Below, in pieces: positions 10,213 through 17,595 of a stretch of 49,404 nucleotides of DNA. The number at the start of each line of letters is the position of its first letter. Position 1 is the stretch's first letter. The position numbers and the translations under genes were made by a program. Below the pieces are notes generated by a model. It saw only the letters and a program-made list of their open reading frames with translations. It made no database searches and was not told where the DNA came from. Origin of the DNA: Actinomycetota bacterium (GTDB taxonomy: Bacteria; Actinomycetota; Acidimicrobiia; Acidimicrobiales; MedAcidi-G1); NCBI GenBank assembly GCA_018673475.1, contig JABHCN010000053.1, forward strand, positions 1 through 49,404, written 5' to 3'.

Positions 10213-10685
10213 TTGGAGTGGTTCTCCTCTGGAGTGACTTGTGAGACAGGTTCAGGGGCCAGACCGGGAAAGGCCAGCGACGCCGAGACGTGCCGGGTCT
10301 CCCAGGTGAGAAGGCCCAGGTGGGTGACGAGAAGGGTGATGGCGAAGGGTACGGCCGAGAACCAGTCGCCGCTTCCCTTGAGCACCACGGCGATCACGGC
10401 CAGTGCGCCGAGGCGGATGAGGTAGCCGAAAAGGACCGCCCCGTAGAGGGCGTTCAGAGAGATGCGAACAGCGCGGGTGATGATTGCCGCACCGATCAGG
10501 AAGTTGGCCACCACCAGGATTAGGGCGACGGCCGCGGATGCAGCTCCGGTAGCCCCCCAACCAACAGCGCCGACAGCTACAAAGACAGGTGCGACCCAGA
10601 CGGCCCGCTTGGCGAGATCACGCGCTATGTCGCGCTCAGGGGTCACCTCTGAGAGATCGGCAACGAAGGTGGAGGAGTCAGACAT
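10209..10685 (-). CDS. AtpI-like ATP synthase accessory membrane protein
   Basis: 158 residues with four predicted membrane helices (about 30-50, 53-75, 85-108, 113-133), the size and topology of the small protein encoded between atpZ/wecA and atpB in many Actinobacteria (the position of Rv1303 in M. tuberculosis). The family is thought to help assemble the c ring; sequence similarity to classical AtpI is weak, so the assignment rests on position and topology. The start at 10685 overlaps the atpZ stop by eight bases (ATGTCTGA), and a four-base overlap joins it to atpB. Confidence 0.75.
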   Translation of the reverse strand: MSDSSTFVADLSEVTPERDIARDLAKRAVWVAPVFVAVGAVGWGATGAASAAVALILVVANFLIGAAIITRAVRISLNALYGAVLFGYLIRLGALAVIAVVLKGSGDWFSAVPFAITLLVTHLGLLTWETRHVSASLAFPGLAPEPVSQVTPEENHSK

Positions 10686-10947
10686 TTTCAGCCCCCGCCT
10701 GCCATGCGGCACGACGCTCGGCTGCGGCACGGTCCATCCGGTCGCTGTAGCTGCGGTACAGCTTCCAGGTGGCGTATCCGGCCGTGAACAGCGCGAATGA
10801 GATCGTGAACACGGGGAACAGGCCCAACTGGCGGTCTACCAACCAGCCCAGAAACCCGAAGATGGCCGGCGTGACCGCCAACTCGAAGGCAGCTGCGAGA
10901 GCATCGCCGAAGCCCTGTTCCAACTCGCGCGTTCCGACCTGTTGCAT
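10678..10947 (-). CDS. atpZ: AtpZ/AtpI family small membrane protein, first gene of the atp operon
   Basis: 89 residues. Two membrane helices (about 24-42 and 45-63), with the AtpZ-type pattern AIFGFLGWLVDRQLGLFPVF followed by a basic, helical C-terminus. Family members form a small divalent cation or assembly factor unit of the F-type ATP synthase. A GGAGGG Shine-Dalgarno lies eight bases before the ATG at 10947, and a good promoter lies about 77 bases further upstream. It is the first of ten genes running to atpC. Confidence 0.8.
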   Translation of the reverse strand: MQQVGTRELEQGFGDALAAAFELAVTPAIFGFLGWLVDRQLGLFPVFTISFALFTAGYATWKLYRSYSDRMDRAAAERRAAWQAGAENV

Positions 10948-11023
10948 CCGCAGATCCCTCCGACCGGATTGTCACCGGTCACCATCGTTGCCCCCGCGAC
11001 GACGGCCGTCTGGAGCGCTTGTG

Positions 11024-11052
11024 AATCTAATCACCAATGTGGAAAGCAACAA
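11024..11052 (-). promoter_or_regulatory. sigma70-type promoter of the ATP synthase operon
   Basis: On the minus strand TTGTTG (11052-11047), a 17-base spacer, then TAGATT (11029-11024). It lies in the 133-base gap between wecA and atpZ and reads toward atpZ. This is one of the few places with both -35 and -10 elements and a real 5' leader. It suggests that the atp genes need not depend on read-through from glyA-wecA. Confidence 0.55.
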
Positions 11053-11080
11053 CCCGAACCCGGTGTGACGAATGCCCCAC

Positions 11081-12238
11081 TCAACCCTGGGCGCCACCGT
11101 CTCCGTCGACCCACCCGGCCCGCGCCGAACCGCGCAACCTGGGATGGAACACCGTGAAGAGGAGCAGGCAGACGGCAGCTATCCCGATCGGAACGATGGC
11201 ATCGCCTGACCCGGTGAAGGTGGGCCACAGCACGAACCCTGACAGAAGCGCGGTCCACGCCCACAGGATCCAGACAGCCCGACGGTGGCCATGGCCCAGC
11301 CGGAGCAGCCGGTGGTGGAGGTGGTCCTTGTCGGCGTGGGTCACCCGGATACCGCGGGTCGCTGCACGGCGCACGATGGCGAACGCCATGTCGAACAGGG
11401 GGACCCCCAGGATGAACAGCGGGATGAAGATAGGGGCGAAGAAGAAGAAGGCCTGACCGCTGAACACCGCGTCGGTGCTACCCCCCACCGACATCGTCGA
11501 GGCCGCCATGAGCAGGCCCAGCAGCAGCGCGCCGCCGTCGCCCATGAAGATGCGCGCCGGATGCACGTTGTGGGGAAGAAAGCCCACACATATGCCGACC
11601 ACCAGCACCGCTATCAACGCACCCGGGCTGCTCCCGGTCAACACGCCCGCATCGCCCAGGCGGATGGCGTAGAAGAGGAACGTTGCGGCGGCGATGGCCA
11701 CGATCCCGCCTGCCAGACCATCGAGTCCGTCGATCAGGTTGACCGCGTTGGCGATGAGCACCACCCACACAACGGTCAACAGCGCCGACATGTTCGACGA
11801 GAGGATCATCGTGTCGAAGAACGGAACGCGTAGCACGACGAGCGACACGCCGACGAGGCTCAGGACCGCCCCGGCCACCACCATTCCGGCCACCTTGGCC
11901 GTTGCCGACAGCGGCGACATGTCGTCAACCACCCCGACCGCACAGATCGCCGCAGCCGCAGCCAGCACGCCGAGCATCTCGGACGGCTCGGCGAACACCG
12001 CCGAGAAGTCACCGATCAGCCAGGCGGTGAGCGCCCCGGCGAACAGACCGAACAGCATCGCTGTTCCGCCCAGCGTGGCCGTGGGCGACTCGTGGACATT
12101 GCGGTCGTCGGGCGCCACGAGGGCCCCTGACCGGATGGCGAGGCGCCGGACCACCGGTGTAGCTACAGCGGTGGCCACCGCAGCGACGCCACCGACCACG
12201 GCGAAGGCAAGCCCCCCTGGCAGGACCACAGCCACCAT
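11081..12238 (-). CDS. wecA: MraY/WecA family polyprenyl-phosphate GlcNAc-1-phosphate transferase
   Basis: Integral membrane enzyme of about ten helices, 385 residues, that loads a sugar-1-phosphate onto polyprenyl phosphate to start cell-envelope glycan synthesis. Family motifs are present: DDRNVHESP near 45, VGVVDDM near 100, NAVNLIDGLDGLAGG near 165, the metal motif FMGDGGALLLG near 230, and the cytoplasmic HADKDHLHHRLLRLGHGHRR loop near 305 that separates the WecA/TagO branch from MraY. Actinobacteria commonly keep this gene upstream of atp genes. The start at 12238 is conventional; a GTG three codons earlier (12247) is also possible. It begins 17 bases after the glyA stop and is probably co-transcribed with it. 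Confidence 0.88.
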   Translation of the reverse strand: MVAVVLPGGLAFAVVGGVAAVATAVATPVVRRLAIRSGALVAPDDRNVHESPTATLGGTAMLFGLFAGALTAWLIGDFSAVFAEPSEMLGVLAAAAAICAVGVVDDMSPLSATAKVAGMVVAGAVLSLVGVSLVVLRVPFFDTMILSSNMSALLTVVWVVLIANAVNLIDGLDGLAGGIVAIAAATFLFYAIRLGDAGVLTGSSPGALIAVLVVGICVGFLPHNVHPARIFMGDGGALLLGLLMAASTMSVGGSTDAVFSGQAFFFFAPIFIPLFILGVPLFDMAFAIVRRAATRGIRVTHADKDHLHHRLLRLGHGHRRAVWILWAWTALLSGFVLWPTFTGSGDAIVPIGIAAVCLLLFTVFHPRLRGSARAGWVDGDGGAQG

Positions 12239-12254
12239 CTCGCTCACCGGTCCA

Positions 12255-13499
12255 TCAGCCCCCGTAGGGGGTGAAGCGACCACACAGTTCAACCACCTCG
12301 GTCCGAACCGCCTCTACTGCCGCATCGTCGTCGACGCTGCTGAGCGTGCGGGCGATCAGGTCGGCGATTACGGCCATCTCCGGCTCGCCCATCCCCTGGG
12401 TGGTGGTTGACGGTGTGCCGATGCGGACGCCACTGGTCACGAACGGCGAACGCGGGTCATCGGGAACCGTGTTCTTGTTCAACGTGATACCAGCCCGGTC
12501 AAGAACCGTCTGGGCCACGGCGCCGGTTAGTTCCTCGTCGAAGGTGCGCAGGTCGACGAGCAGCAGGTGGTTGTCGGTGCCACCCGAGACCATGCGGAAG
12601 CCGTGCTGGGCAAGGGCGGCGGCGAGGGCCGATGCGTTGGCCACGATCTGGCGTGAGTAGTCGGCAAACGACGGATCGGCCGCCTCGCGGAACGCCACGG
12701 CCTTGGCGGCGATGTGGTGTTCGAGTGGGCCACCCTGGGAGCCGGGGAAGACGGCCTTGTCGATCGCCCTGGCATGTTCGGATGTCGAGAGGATGCAGCC
12801 ACCTCTGGGACCCCGCAGGGTCTTGTGGGTGGTGAAGGTGACGATGTCGCAGTAGGGAACCGGGTTGGGATGCACACCGCCAGCGATGAGCCCGGCGATG
12901 TGGGCGGCATCGAACATGAGCATCGCTCCGACCTCGTCGGCAATCTCGCGAAACGGTGCCGGGTCGATAATGCGGGGGTAGGCGGTGGCGCCCGCCACGA
13001 TCAGCCTCGGCCGGTGCTCCCGTGCCCTGTCGCGCAACTCGTCGTAGTCGATCCGCTCGTCGCTCTTCGTGACGCCGTAGGAGACGAAGTTGTAGAGGAT
13101 GCCGCTGGCGTTCACCGGGGATCCGTGGGTGAGGTGACCGCCATGGTCGAGGCTCAGCCCGAGCACGGTGTCTCCCGGTTCGAGCAGCGCCTGGTAGACG
13201 GCCATGTTGGCGTTGGCTCCAGAGTGGGGCTGGACGTTTGCGTGGTCGGCGCCGAACAGGGCCTTGACCCGCTCACGAGCCAGGTCCTCGACGTCGTCGA
13301 CGTGGACGTTCCCTCCGTAGTAGCGCTTGCCCGGATACCCCTCGGCGTACTTGTTCGTGAGCACCGAACCGCTCGCCTCGAGCACCGCCGGCGAGGCGAA
13401 GTTCTCGGACGCAATCAACTGCAACGTGGTGTTCTGACGTTCGAGTTCGCGGTCGATGTGACCGAACAGCTCGTCGTCCCGTGAGGTTGGCCAGGTCAT
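12255..13499 (-). CDS. glyA: serine hydroxymethyltransferase
   Basis: PLP enzyme that interconverts serine and glycine with tetrahydrofolate, supplying one-carbon units. 414 residues, family length. It shows [20 protein letters not shown] near 25, [13 protein letters not shown] near 52, and the PLP lysine K226 in [11 protein letters not shown]. The start at 13499 gives the usual N-terminus ([14 protein letters not shown]), although the frame is open further upstream; AGGCGG lies six bases before this ATG. A hairpin sits in the leader. wecA follows 17 bases downstream. Confidence 0.97.
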   Translation of the reverse strand: MTWPTSRDDELFGHIDRELERQNTTLQLIASENFASPAVLEASGSVLTNKYAEGYPGKRYYGGNVHVDDVEDLARERVKALFGADHANVQPHSGANANMAVYQALLEPGDTVLGLSLDHGGHLTHGSPVNASGILYNFVSYGVTKSDERIDYDELRDRAREHRPRLIVAGATAYPRIIDPAPFREIADEVGAMLMFDAAHIAGLIAGGVHPNPVPYCDIVTFTTHKTLRGPRGGCILSTSEHARAIDKAVFPGSQGGPLEHHIAAKAVAFREAADPSFADYSRQIVANASALAAALAQHGFRMVSGGTDNHLLLVDLRTFDEELTGAVAQTVLDRAGITLNKNTVPDDPRSPFVTSGVRIGTPSTTTQGMGEPEMAVIADLIARTLSSVDDDAAVEAVRTEVVELCGRFTPYGG

Positions 13500-13519
13500 G
13501 TCGTACCGCCTGTGCTCGG

Positions 13520-13539
13520 CTGGCCCGGTTGGGGGCCAG
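13520..13539 (-). other. perfect hairpin in the glyA leader
   Basis: CTGGCCC and GGGCCAG form a perfect 7-bp stem around a six-base loop (CCAACC on the minus strand). It lies 21-40 bases before the glyA ATG. There is no T tract, so it is more likely a leader structure than a terminator. It matches no riboswitch class that I recognise. Confidence 0.4.
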
Positions 13540-13568
13540 AATTGTCCGTGCCCGCTGCCGGGCTGATT

Positions 13569-13587
13569 GGCCGGAAGGCTACCGGCC
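13569..13587 (-). other. hairpin between the LysR gene and glyA
   Basis: GGCCGG and CCGGCC pair perfectly around a seven-base loop. The loop contains TAGCCT on the minus strand, a possible -10 box for glyA, so the element could be the 3' end of the LysR transcript or part of the glyA promoter. No T tract follows. Confidence 0.3.
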
Positions 13588-13608
13588 GTGGCCGGACCGC
13601 GATGCCGG

Positions 13609-14505
13609 TCACCTGTCGGTTCCGGTCCCGATGAGGACAGCTGCCAGAGCGTCCGCTGCCGGGTCGGGTGGTGATCCCTCGCGTCGACCGACAACCAGGT
13701 GACGGTGGGCCACGGGTTCGGCCCTGGCCGTGACCATTCCGCTGCCCGACATCGTGCCTGTAGGCGGTGGCAGCACGGTCCATCCCAGGCCGAGGCGAAC
13801 CATCTCACGGAGAACCTCGGGCTGGTTCGACTCGGCGACCACGTCGAACGGTGCGCCTGCCCGGGCCAGGCCGGCTGCGATCACCGCCCGGGTGTGCGAA
13901 CCCGCAGGGAAGGTGACCCACGGTCCCCACCGGTGTGGGGGACGCCGAAGCTCCCCTTCAGGGGCGTAGACGTGCAGGGGCTCGGCGAAGCAGGGTGTGA
14001 ACACCACCCCCTCTGGAGTGGTCACGGGCTCGACACACACGATGAGGTCAAGATCGCCGCTGACCAGGCCCTCCAGGAGGCTGCCGGACGGGGCCACCGT
14101 GAGGTGCAGGTCAACCTCGGGACGATTGGCGTGGAAGGCCCGGATGGCCTCGGCGCGGTGCTGGACAGCGACGGCATCGATGGTTCCGAGCCTGACCACG
14201 CCGGCCGAGCCAGAGCGCTGCGACGCCGCCCAACGGGCAAGGTCGCGGGTCTCGGCCACGACCCTGCGCGCATGGTTGAGGACCTCGGTCGCCTGATGCC
14301 TCAACTGGGTGTGACGGCCGTGCCGCTCGAAGAGGGTCAGGCCGACCCGGCGCTCGAGCTCGGCGAGGCCCTGGGTGAGGGCCGACGGCGTGACACCGAG
14401 GCTGGCGGCCGCCGCCGCACGGGTGGAATGGTCTGTCGCTGCCACGAGGTACTCCAACTGCTGCACGGTGAGGTTGGGGAGGCTCTGCAGCCCTGTCTTC
14501 GACAT
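13609..14505 (-). CDS. LysR-family transcriptional regulator
   Basis: 298 residues. The N-terminal winged helix-turn-helix (about 12-70) contains [20 protein letters not shown] and [20 protein letters not shown], followed by the family signature [11 protein letters not shown]. From about 95 the periplasmic-binding-protein-like effector domain begins ([20 protein letters not shown]). Start at 14505, with AGGAT upstream. It is divergent from inositol-3-phosphate synthase across a 76-base AT-rich gap, the classic arrangement in which a LysR protein controls its neighbour and itself. The regulated gene and effector are inference. Confidence 0.93.
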   Translation of the reverse strand: MSKTGLQSLPNLTVQQLEYLVAATDHSTRAAAAASLGVTPSALTQGLAELERRVGLTLFERHGRHTQLRHQATEVLNHARRVVAETRDLARWAASQRSGSAGVVRLGTIDAVAVQHRAEAIRAFHANRPEVDLHLTVAPSGSLLEGLVSGDLDLIVCVEPVTTPEGVVFTPCFAEPLHVYAPEGELRRPPHRWGPWVTFPAGSHTRAVIAAGLARAGAPFDVVAESNQPEVLREMVRLGLGWTVLPPPTGTMSGSGMVTARAEPVAHRHLVVGRREGSPPDPAADALAAVLIGTGTDR

Positions 14506-14519
14506 TGCGGGATCCTGTC

Positions 14520-14548
14520 TGATTATTCAGTATCTCTAAATCTAGCAA
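14520..14548 (-). promoter_or_regulatory. possible promoter of the LysR gene
   Basis: On the minus strand TTGCTA (14548-14543), 17 bases, then TAATCA (14525-14520), placing transcription start just upstream of the LysR ATG. It overlaps the dyad GATT-N14-AATC (14521-14542), which would suit autorepression. Confidence 0.35.
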
Positions 14549-14568
14549 GCCTTTCATTTGCATGTGCT

Positions 14569-14574
14569 TATGCT
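14569..14574 (+). promoter_or_regulatory. leaderless -10 box (TATGCT) of inositol-3-phosphate synthase
   Basis: TATGCT ends seven bases before the ATG at 14582. It overlaps the inverted repeat GCAT-N6-ATGC (14560-14573), so a bound regulator could occlude it. No -35 element is recognisable. Confidence 0.5.
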
Positions 14575-14581
14575 TCTCTCC

Positions 14582-15886
14582 ATGACAGAACCCACCACCA
14601 TCGCCCCGGCGACCGGCCGCCTCGGAATACTCACCCCCGGGCTCGGCGCCGTCTCATCCACCTTCATCGCAGGCGTAATCTCCGCCCGCAAGGGCCTTGC
14701 CCCGCCAATCGGCTCGGTCAGCCAGATGGCCCACATCCGCCTCGGTGCCCGCGACGAGGACCGCAACCCCCTCATCCGCGAGTTCGTACCCCTCGCCGAA
14801 CTTGACGACATCGTGTTCGGCGGCTGGGACCCCATCTCGGCCAACGTGCTCGAAGCCGCCCGCACATGTGGCGTGCTCGAAGAGCGCGACCTGGCACCAA
14901 TCTCCTCCGAACTTGAGGGCATCGTGGCCATGGACGCCGTGTTCGACCAGCGCTGGGTCAAGAAGCTCGAGGGCACCCGCGTCAAGACCATGACCTCCAA
15001 GTGGGAACAGGCCCAGGCACTCATCGACGACATCGAGCGCTTCCGAACCGAAAACGAGTGCGACCGCCTTGTGGTGGTCTGGTGCGGCTCCACCGAGGCC
15101 TACCAGGAGGCCAGCGCCGTCCACGACACCGTCGCCGCCTTCGAACAGGGTCTGAAGGACAACGACGACAACATCTCCCCCAGCCAGATCTACGCCTACG
15201 CGGCCCTCTCCAGTGAGGTTCCCTTCGCCAACGGCGCACCCAACCTGTCAGTCGACCTTCCGTGCATGCTGGAACTGGCCGCAACCCGGGGCGTACCGAT
15301 CGCCGGCAAGGACTTCAAGACCGGCCAGACGCTGATGAAGACCATGCTGGCCCCCGGCTTCAAGGCCAGGATGCTGGGCCTGCGCGGCTGGTACTCCACC
15401 AACATCCTCGGCAACCGCGACGGTGAGGTGCTCGACGACCCCGAGAACTTCAAGACCAAGGAGGTCTCCAAGCTGGGGGTTCTCGACGCCATCCTGCAAC
15501 CCGAGTCCTACCCGGATCTCTACGGCAACATCGACCACGTCGTGCGCATCAACTACTACCCGCCCCGTGGCGACAACAAGGAGGGCTGGGACGCCATCGA
15601 CATCTTCGGATGGCTGGGCTACCCGATGCAGATCAAGGTCGACTTCCTGTGCCGCGACTCCATCCTGGCCGCACCCATCGTGTTGGACCTGGCCCTGTTC
15701 CTGGACCTCGCCCACCGGGCGGGCCAGTCAGGTGTGCAGGAATGGCTGTCGTTCTACCTGAAGGCCCCCCAGGCCGCTGGCGAGGCGGGCGCCGAACACG
15801 ACCTGTTCATCCAGCAGACCAAGCTCAAGAACACCCTGCGCGAGTGGATGGGTGAACAGCCCGTGACCCACTCCGAAGCCGGCTGA
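14582..15886 (+). CDS. ino1: inositol-3-phosphate synthase
   Basis: Converts glucose 6-phosphate to inositol 3-phosphate with NAD, the first step toward phosphatidylinositol and other inositol compounds. 434 residues. The NAD-binding N-terminus reads GILTPGLGAVSSTFIAGV. Family segments include FANGAPNLSVDLP near 220, the catalytic lysine stretch GKDFKTGQTLMKT near 240, and GWYSTNILGNRDG. The start at 14582 rather than an upstream in-frame ATG (14558) is supported by the -10 box seven bases upstream and by the position of the Rossmann strand. Divergent LysR gene; convergent acyl-CoA synthetase downstream. Confidence 0.93.
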   Translation: MTEPTTIAPATGRLGILTPGLGAVSSTFIAGVISARKGLAPPIGSVSQMAHIRLGARDEDRNPLIREFVPLAELDDIVFGGWDPISANVLEAARTCGVLEERDLAPISSELEGIVAMDAVFDQRWVKKLEGTRVKTMTSKWEQAQALIDDIERFRTENECDRLVVVWCGSTEAYQEASAVHDTVAAFEQGLKDNDDNISPSQIYAYAALSSEVPFANGAPNLSVDLPCMLELAATRGVPIAGKDFKTGQTLMKTMLAPGFKARMLGLRGWYSTNILGNRDGEVLDDPENFKTKEVSKLGVLDAILQPESYPDLYGNIDHVVRINYYPPRGDNKEGWDAIDIFGWLGYPMQIKVDFLCRDSILAAPIVLDLALFLDLAHRAGQSGVQEWLSFYLKAPQAAGEAGAEHDLFIQQTKLKNTLREWMGEQPVTHSEAG

Positions 15887-15908
15887 ACCTGCCGGGTAAC
15901 GCAGCCGG
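15879..15908. terminator. hairpin between convergent ino1 and acyl-CoA synthetase genes
   Basis: CCGGCTG (15879-15885) pairs perfectly with CAGCCGG (15902-15908) around a 16-base loop, covering the ino1 stop and ending four bases before the stop of the opposing gene. It reads the same on both strands and could act as a two-way terminator. No T tract, so unproven. Confidence 0.3.
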
Positions 15909-15912
15909 ACGA

Positions 15913-17493
15913 TCAGATTCGGGTGGTGTGGCCCGCCCAGTACTCGTCCTTCAGGAGGCGCTTGTAGAGCTTGCCCGTGGGATGCCTGGGTAGCTCGTCA
16001 CGGAAATCCACGCTGCGAGGGCACTTGACGTCGGCCAGCTGAGACCTGCAGAAGGCGATCAACTCACGCCCCATCTCGTCGCCTGCGGCCGCGGGGTCCA
16101 CCAGCTGCACGATTGCCTTCACCTCTTCGCCGAACTCGTCGTTGGGCACACCGATCACGGCCACGTCGAACACGGCCGGGTGCATCGTCAGGATGTTCTC
16201 GGCCTCCTGGGGATAGATGTTCACCCCGCCCGAGATGATCATGTACGCCTTGCGGTCCGTCAGGTAGAGAAAGCCGTCATCGTCGAGACGCCCCACGTCA
16301 CCAAGGGTGCTGAGGTTCCCGGCCAGCCTGGCCCCGGCTGTCTTGTCGGGATCGTTGTGGTACTCGAACTGTGAGTCGCTACGGAAGTAGACACCACCCT
16401 CCTCGCCCACCGGGAGCTCGTTGCCGTCGTCGTCGACGATGACGACCTCGCCGAGCAGCGCCCTTCCGACAGACCCCGGGTGATCCAGCCAGTCCACCGA
16501 GTTGGTGTAGGTGAGACCGTTGCCCTCAGTTCCGGCGTAGTACTCGTGGAGCACCGGACCCCACCAGTCGATCATGGAGCGCTTCACCTCAACAGGACAC
16601 GGCGCAGACGCATGTATCGCCGAGGCCAGCGAGGAGATGTCATGGCGGGAACGCACCTCGGCTGACAGTTTCAGCATGCGGACGAACATGGTCGGAACCC
16701 ACTGGCTGGAGTGCACGCCGTGGGCCTCAATCGCAGCAAGCGCCTCCTCGGGGTCGAACTTCTCCATCACCACGATCGTGCAGCCCAGCCGCTGGTAGCC
16801 GAGACAGAAGCGCAGGGGCGCCGAGTGGTAGAGGGGCGCCGGCGAGAGGTACACCCTTCCCTCCTCGGCACCGAACATGAACCTGGCCATCATCGCTATC
16901 GGGTTGGGCGTACCCAGAGGGGCACCCGACATCGGCGACTTGATGCCCTTCGGCTGACCGGTCGTACCGGAGGAATAGAGCATGTCCTGACCCTCGACGG
17001 CGCCGGGACGGGGCTCGGCCGACTGCGTTGCCACCGCATCCTCGAACGACTCATGGTCCGGTAGGCGCCCGCCCATGGTGAACCGAACCTCAACGTTCGG
17101 CGTAGCAGCCACCACCTTGTCCACGGCATCGGCCTTGTACGGCGACGTGACAAAGACCCGAGCGCCACAGTCGTCGACTATGTAGGCGATCTCGTCAGCC
17201 GTGAGACGCGACGAGATGGCCGTGTAGTACAGGCCCGCGTAGTGGGCACCCCAGGCAAGTGCCAGGAACTCGATGCGGTTCTCCAGGCAGAACGCCATGT
17301 GGTCGCCCGGTTCCAGGCCCAGGCTGCGGAACAGGTTGGCAATGCGGTTTGCCTCGGCATCCAGCTCGGCGAAGGTCATGGTCTGGCCCGAACCGTGCAT
17401 GACGATGGCTGGGCGATCGGGGTCCTCGGTAGCCCAACGGCCCGGGTATTCGGGTGGTGGATCGTCTGGTGCCTGGGTCCCCGTGTCGCTCAT
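15913..17493 (-). CDS. AMP-forming acyl-CoA synthetase (FadD-like)
   Basis: ANL-superfamily enzyme that adenylates a carboxylic acid and transfers it to CoA; 526 residues. Motifs in order: P-loop LYSSGTTGQPKGIKSPM, acid-binding motif YYAGTEGNG, hinge and ATP-binding GDVGRLDDDGFLYLTDRKAY followed by SGGVNIYPQE, and the C-terminal catalytic lysine in HPTGKLYKRLL. The substrate is not readable; the sequence looks like the medium/long-chain or aryl-CoA ligases common in Actinobacteria. The start at 17493 has TACTGT eight bases upstream; a longer start at 17526 has no supporting signal. Divergent from the AddB-like gene. Confidence 0.92.
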   Translation of the reverse strand: MSDTGTQAPDDPPPEYPGRWATEDPDRPAIVMHGSGQTMTFAELDAEANRIANLFRSLGLEPGDHMAFCLENRIEFLALAWGAHYAGLYYTAISSRLTADEIAYIVDDCGARVFVTSPYKADAVDKVVAATPNVEVRFTMGGRLPDHESFEDAVATQSAEPRPGAVEGQDMLYSSGTTGQPKGIKSPMSGAPLGTPNPIAMMARFMFGAEEGRVYLSPAPLYHSAPLRFCLGYQRLGCTIVVMEKFDPEEALAAIEAHGVHSSQWVPTMFVRMLKLSAEVRSRHDISSLASAIHASAPCPVEVKRSMIDWWGPVLHEYYAGTEGNGLTYTNSVDWLDHPGSVGRALLGEVVIVDDDGNELPVGEEGGVYFRSDSQFEYHNDPDKTAGARLAGNLSTLGDVGRLDDDGFLYLTDRKAYMIISGGVNIYPQEAENILTMHPAVFDVAVIGVPNDEFGEEVKAIVQLVDPAAAGDEMGRELIAFCRSQLADVKCPRSVDFRDELPRHPTGKLYKRLLKDEYWAGHTTRI

Positions 17494-17501
17494 GCGGTCG
17501 G

Positions 17502-17507
17502 ACAGTA
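17502..17507 (-). promoter_or_regulatory. leaderless -10 box (TACTGT) of the acyl-CoA synthetase
   Basis: TACTGT on the minus strand ends eight bases before the ATG at 17493 and supports that start codon. The remaining divergent gap up to 17580 shows no other clear element. Confidence 0.45.
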
Positions 17508-17580
17508 CCGGCAACCCCACCCCCATGGCTGATCGGGGGCAGAGGTCCCACCGTGGCTGCGGGGTGTCACACAGCATGCG

Positions 17581-17586
17581 TACTCT
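17581..17586 (+). promoter_or_regulatory. -10 box (TACTCT) of the AddB-like/AddA-like operon
   Basis: TACTCT ends nine bases before the ATG at 17596. No Shine-Dalgarno is present, so a leaderless or nearly leaderless transcript is likely. Confidence 0.4.
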
Positions 17587-17595
17587 CATCTCACG

